Assembly: GCA_946811695.1 (NCBI GenBank)
Contig: OX328130.1
Span: forward strand, 67,824,245 to 67,888,244
Direction of reading: 5' to 3'
Length of the DNA stretch: 64,000 nt
Source: Gonocerus acuteangulatus
Taxonomy: Eukaryota > Arthropoda > Insecta > Hemiptera > Coreidae
Shown: positions 61,301 to 64,000 of the stretch, piece by piece
How the letters are laid out: every line of letters starts with the position of its first letter
Position numbering within the stretch: position 1 is the first letter of the stretch
Translations under genes and position numbers: made by a program
The notes under the pieces: model-generated
Seen by the model: only the letters and a program-made list of their open reading frames with translations
Database searches by the model: none
What the model was told of the DNA's origin: nothing

Positions 61301-62136
61301 AATATTTCCCTCAGAATTTCGTGCGTGCGGAATTGAACTTTTTTGTGTATCTGAACAGGCTATTGTAAGCTTTTCTGAACATTTGGAATTAAGAGGAGCA
61401 AAGAGGCTATTTTATTTGTATAAATACAAATAAAATAGCATTATGGGTTTCCTTAGTTTTTTAAACATATTTTTTAACTCTTTCCATACAGCTGACTGCT
61501 GTAGCAGTCAAGGCATGGCGTTCACCCCAAAATGGCTGACTGTTGTAGCAGTCTAGATGTCCAGTGTATGGTTGACTGCTACAGCAGTCCGTCCCTTCTA
61601 TCTCATTTATTGCTTTCCTACAGCTGACTTCTCCAGCAGTTCGACTTTATAGCTATAGCGAGGACTAGGGGAATCTTATGTGAACAATAATTCAGATAGT
61701 GAGAAACAAACATATTTTATTTTAATTGAAACTGATTTTTAATCTTTTAGATCAAAATTTAATTATTATTTTTAATTCATAAAACTACTGCAAATAAAGT
61801 GCGAATTTTTACACCATTTTTCACACCAATACAGATATTTTGTACATCTTTTACTATAAATTATCATGTTTTTTTGCCTTCCTATTTAACTGAAAAATGT
61901 ATTCTATATTTTTATTAAAATATGCTATTTAGGTATATGCTAAAATAGATCTATCCCCTATATTTCTTCAAGAGAACCATAAGTTTTTAAAACAACTTTA
62001 CCACATTAAAAGTACCTGCAAAGAAATCCATATCTTCCATAATCCTCCCCATGCGTAATTTCCCAGTAGCTGTGGAATATGTGTGATGCAACTTGGACAC
62101 CCTACTCAATGGGATTATCGCACTTGAGAAACTATC
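52324..62136 (-). CDS. ACOT9: Acyl-CoA thioesterase 9-like, copy B (eight exons, 5' end not visible)
   Basis: Exons, 5' to 3' on the minus strand: 62016-62136, 60003-60118, 59693-59915, 56459-56661, 54447-54532, 54284-54371, 53635-53785, 52324-52382. Their lengths (121, 116, 223, 203, 86, 88, 151, 59) match copy A except for the last (62 in A), and phases are identical. They join to 348 codons plus TAG. By eye about four residues in five match copy A: GRIMEDMDFFA, VNEDIKLSG, MVARNSTLTGPA, VWMEDT, FFTYEV and PVMPRTYHEAILWLQG. The second hot-dog motif reads NQVFGGYLM where copy A has NRVFGGYLM. The frame is open throughout, so the copy looks functional. The exon equivalent to 33655-33779 and the presequence exon are not found between 62137 and 64000 and are presumably outside the window. 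The copy lies in tandem with copy A, same strand. It would hydrolyse acyl-CoA in mitochondria if it keeps the presequence. Confidence 0.9.
53930..54190. repeat. Dispersed repeat, fragment of the 3.8 kb/32 kb family
   Basis: Phrases such as TTAACTAGCAGAATCCGCC, AACTGGAACACTGATTTTT and GTGGTATCTTTAACCATTTT echo 3815-3990 and 32100-32310. It lies in an ACOT9 copy B intron. Confidence 0.45.
54627..54717. repeat. Short palindrome (foldback)
   Basis: GGTTCGGTCTTTTGATTGAA and TAAAAACTACAT on the left are repeated inverted on the right (ATGTAGTTTTTATTCAATCA, AAGACCGAGCCC) around a 27-base AT-rich loop. Arms are about 32 bp. It is linked to the dispersed repeat also seen at 51412. Confidence 0.75.
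55051..56426. mobile_element. hAT-like element with nested element Z
   Basis: The left end CAGGGTGTCTACTAC and the right end read inward, CAGGGTTTCTACTGC, are inverted repeats with the CAGGG start typical of hAT elements. Internal phrases (TTCATGACTTG near the left; TCATGACTTTGACG and TTTTGTGACAT near the right) are shared with 60350-60975. A clear 8-bp duplication was not found. Element Z (55267-55910) is inserted in it. No transposase is present. Confidence 0.65.
55267..55910. mobile_element. TIR element 'Z', copy in the ACOT9-B gene
   Basis: The ends (ACTATCGAATATGAAAAA; inverted TTTTCATATTCGATAGT) and the internal order match the copy at 28263-29145 without its nested palindrome. The two copies lie in different introns of the ACOT9 paralogues, so they are separate insertions rather than products of the gene duplication. 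Confidence 0.7.
56865..57507 (+). pseudogene. Penelope-like retroelement remnant (RT and GIY-YIG fragments)
   Basis: From about 56868 the frame reads FYKRIEGLALGN, then HDISFICKYVDDLL: the catalytic YVDD box of a reverse transcriptase in the form seen in Penelope-like elements. After a deletion and a stop at about 57172, an overlapping frame (57160-57507) reads CVYQVPC, then CNGVYIGET and KHAITQKHTF, the GIY-YIG endonuclease domain that follows the RT in these elements. The N-terminal RT motifs and much of the RT-to-endonuclease link are missing. The copy cannot be active. It lies in the ACOT9 copy B intron between exons 56459 and 59693. Confidence 0.85.
57640..58100 (+). mobile_element. hAT-superfamily MITE with perfect 8-bp target duplication
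   Basis: The element starts CAGGGCCGCCACAT and ends ATGTGGCGGCCCTG, a perfect 14-bp inverted repeat. It is flanked by CCCTTGTG at 57632-57639 and 58101-58108. The CAGGG terminus and 8-bp duplication are diagnostic of hAT. Length is 461 bp, with GC-rich ends, AT-rich middle and no transposase. The open frame at 57628-57822 is incidental. It sits in what looks like the 3' region of the Penelope-like element. Confidence 0.93.
58463..58659 (+). repeat. tRNA-derived SINE, family B, (AAT)n tail
   Basis: The best-preserved family-B copy: A box TGGTCTAGTGGCTAGC, B box GGTTCGATCCC, GACGTCGGCGCTAATGGCC phrase and an (AAT)n tail. Perfect 11-bp direct repeats AATAACATAAT lie at 58452-58462 and 58660-58670. 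Confidence 0.93.
58691..59036 (+). other. Open frame of unknown origin (possible retroelement fragment)
   Basis: The frame is open from about 58691, with a Met at 58773, to the TAA at 59034-59036. It gives a charged, mostly helical-looking protein with GIIRMLAATRKHIKNN and TKFLKSIGAL segments. Codon use is more balanced than in the surrounding AT-rich intron. It lies between the Penelope-like 3' region and the hammerhead-like motif at 59419, so it may be part of a retroelement coding region, perhaps an N-terminal ORF. I do not recognise the family. Confidence 0.35.
59419..59452 (+). ncRNA. Decayed hammerhead-like motif of Penelope type
   Basis: CTGACGA, one extra A, a perfect 6-bp stem GGCTAC/GTAGCC with a CAAAGA loop, then AAAAC and GTC. 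It is the same architecture as 6429-6462, but the G of GAAAC is replaced by A, which should abolish cleavage in a hammerhead. Downstream sequence (CCTAGCCGAATCCCAA) also matches the 6.5-kb palindrome arm, so both come from the same element family. Confidence 0.45.
60350..60975. mobile_element. hAT-like element, relative of 55051-56426
   Basis: Internal phrases AATTTCATGACTTGAACTGC, CACTTAAAAACAAAAAGCCT, TAGTAAATTAAAGTGTACAT and CGTGCAGTAGAAACCCTG follow the order of the 55-56 kb element. The right end is intact (GCAGTAGAAACCCTG); the left end is degenerate. It lies in an ACOT9 copy B intron. Confidence 0.6.
61478..61640. repeat. Cluster of CTGCTGTAGCAG palindromes at a TTAA site
   Basis: After TTAA at 61474-61477 comes CTCTTTCCATACAGCTGACT and then four copies of a palindrome of the type GACTGCTGTAGCAGTC, the last decayed. 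The layout (TTAA, CYCTT start, subterminal palindromes) is like the piggyBac-type ends at 9727 and 20690. A matching right end was not found, so it may be a truncated element. Confidence 0.55.
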
Positions 62137-62301
62137 CTGTTAAGAGAAAATTCATTTTTTTTTTTTTTTTTAATATTTCTCTCATATATGCAAGTAATAT
62201 TTCAACAAGATAATGATAATAATAATGGTATTATCAGGAAATGATCTGGAAGAAGAAGTTATTTCGTTAGAAAACAAAATGACCACAAGTTGGCTCAAAA
62301 C

Positions 62302-62343
<42 letters not shown>

Positions 62344-63575
62344 CCTCTTTGACACCAACAGCAAACGAAAAATGCAAATTTTGTCCCTATAAAATTCTAT
62401 AATAATTTATGATAGAGAACAAATGTACAGTATCATTATAATAAAATTTTATAATACTTAATCTTTTATGAATATTTTTGTGATGAGCCGAATAGTTTGT
62501 GAGATATTCATGAAAAACTGAAAACAAATCAGCTTTGACAAACCTGACATGAAAAACTCTAGGAAATTTTACCAGTTACAACTGAAAGAGAAATGAACAG
62601 TTTATGACAAATTTTAGCTTTTAGCACGTTTCCTTTCTCCATTCATGGGGTGGTAATGAGAAAATTCTAGCTTTTCCCACTTTCAATTTTCCCTGAAAAT
62701 GGGAACAACTAAAATTTTCATTCCGGATCTTTCGAAGTGGCGAATTGAGTTAAACATTTTTCAAGGCATGTGAAATTCCTCCAAACTAAGACATACAAAT
62801 TTTGGTTATGCCTGGTCTTGAGGAAGTATTGAGAAAAAAAGTTTATAAACAGACATGAGCAGTTTTCAGATGTTCGTATATTTTCTTAAATATCTTGAAT
62901 AAGGATGGGACATCCTGGTAAGTGGACGGTAACCATTCGAAAGGTAACTCAATTTCCAAAAAAAAAAACACATTCTTATGCAATTTTCGAATGAGTGATC
63001 TCAGTCTGAGAAATCAGTGCTTGAAAGGGGCTGGTATCTTAATGTTTTCCTCAGTTTTTAATTGCTTGTTTTTTTGTTGTTGTTTTTTTTTTGTTTTTTT
63101 ATCGCATTTAACAGTTAAATGGTATTTCCGTAAAAATAAGTTAAGTAAATGAGAAACGTGTTTAGAGTTGAAAGAGAATGAATGAAAAGGCGGTGTGAAT
63201 CATTTTCTGTTGGTGTTGGGTACCGTCAGTTTCCTGTCCATTGTGGCGCCTAAAATATTGCTTTCCTTTGAGATTTAATTGAGTACGTGTTTAAATTTTT
63301 CAGAAAATATCAAATTAAAATATTAACTTTTTCTATTCCAAGCTTTCCAAATGTCTCATGAGACAAGAACAGAAGAGACGTGGAAAGATGAATATGCTTC
63401 GTAACGTTGCTCCTGAATGGCAGACTTTGTACTGAATATTTAATGTATTTGTCACCATGACCTAAAATGTCGAGAAATTGTTGTTTTCATAAATATTCAA
63501 CAAAAATAAGCAATAAATTTAATCTATGTATCAGGGTGTCAACGATTTAAATCATCGTATCAGTCATTATATATA
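62137..63575. other. Upstream intron of ACOT9 copy B, repeats only
   Basis: No exon corresponding to the copy A exon at 33655-33779 could be found on the minus strand. The stretch holds a poly-A run (62309-62340) and, at 62640-62960, a fragment of the dispersed family also seen at 3.8 and 32 kb (GGTAAGTGGACGG, ATTCGAAAGGTAAC). Confidence 0.45.
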
Positions 63576-63971
63576 CAGGGGTCGAGGTTGTACTATATTT
63601 TGCGACTGGAATTTCTGTACATTTAAATTTAATGTTTTTAATCGCCGAAAATTAAAGATTTTCATCGATTAAAGACATTATTTAATTATTTATTTAATAA
63701 TTAATGCTTTGAGATAATATTCACAGATTTACAGTACAACAATACATTTAGAGTTATAAACTGTATGACATATACAAACACATATTTGTTACACACTATG
63801 GGTTTATTCGGCACATATGAATGCATATCTATGTTAATATATCTTTGAATTTGAATGAAAAATATATTTTTATAAAAGTTAATAATTTCCAAGTCAAGAA
63901 CTTAATTAATTTTTTTAAATTTAAATTTACAGAAATTCCAGTCCCAAAATATAGGCCAACTTCAACCCCTG
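63576..63971. mobile_element. TIR element with about 60-bp inverted ends (hAT-like MITE)
   Basis: The left end starts CAGGGGTCGAGGTTG and the right end, read inward, CAGGGGTTGAAGTTG. The similarity continues for about 60 bp per arm through ATATTTTG.GACTGGAATTTCTGTA-type sequence (GACTGGAATTTCTGTA on both sides) to AATTTAAAT. Length is 396 bp. The flanks are TATATATA and TATATATG, a possible 8-bp duplication. CAGGGGT ends and an 8-bp duplication would fit hAT. There is no transposase. Confidence 0.75.
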
Positions 63972-64000
63972 TATATATGATCCGTTAATACTTCTTTGCT

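Overview
This is an AT-rich (roughly 30% GC by eye) piece of an animal nuclear genome. It holds intron-rich protein genes with GT-AG splicing, many microsatellites and homopolymer runs, and a dense load of eukaryotic transposable elements: tRNA-derived SINEs, mariner/Tc1, piggyBac-like and hAT-like elements, Helitrons and a Penelope-like element. That mix fits an arthropod, most likely an insect, but nothing here fixes the species. There are no operons, CRISPR arrays, rRNA genes or convincing functional tRNA genes.

Layout. (1) 2.55-18.4 kb, plus strand: a complete nine-exon DNAJC1-type gene, an ER-membrane J-protein with two SANT domains; its exons join to an uninterrupted 447-codon frame. 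(2) 18.4-23.8 kb: intergenic space between two convergent genes, filled with tRNA-SINEs, a piggyBac-like MITE inside a short tandem-repeat array, and a decayed mariner carrying younger nested insertions. (3) 23.8-33.8 kb, minus strand: ten exons of an acyl-CoA thioesterase 9 (ACOT9) gene, copy A, with one more probable 5' exon at 34.93-35.03 kb. (4) 34.1-48.4 kb: a recent direct tandem duplication of about 7 kb. It contains that probable 5' exon, so the exon occurs twice. (5) 48.4-52.3 kb: repeats and unassigned sequence. (6) 52.3-62.1 kb, minus strand: eight exons of a second ACOT9 paralogue, copy B, in the same orientation, with the same exon lengths and phases as copy A apart from the last exon. 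Its 5' exons are not visible and probably lie beyond the window. Its introns hold a Penelope-like element (RT and GIY-YIG fragments), an hAT MITE with perfect 8-bp target duplications, SINEs and inverted-repeat elements.

The genes do not form a pathway. DNAJC1 acts at the ER membrane (Hsp70 co-chaperone) and the ACOT9 paralogues would act in mitochondria (acyl-CoA hydrolysis). I did not find a clearly new biological system. The most interesting points are the ACOT9 tandem pair, the internal duplication that copies a 5' exon and gives two alternative exons, hammerhead-ribozyme-like motifs linked to Penelope-type sequence, and several TIR element families whose ends can be read directly. All gene models come from reading splice sites and reading frames by eye; no alignment was run.
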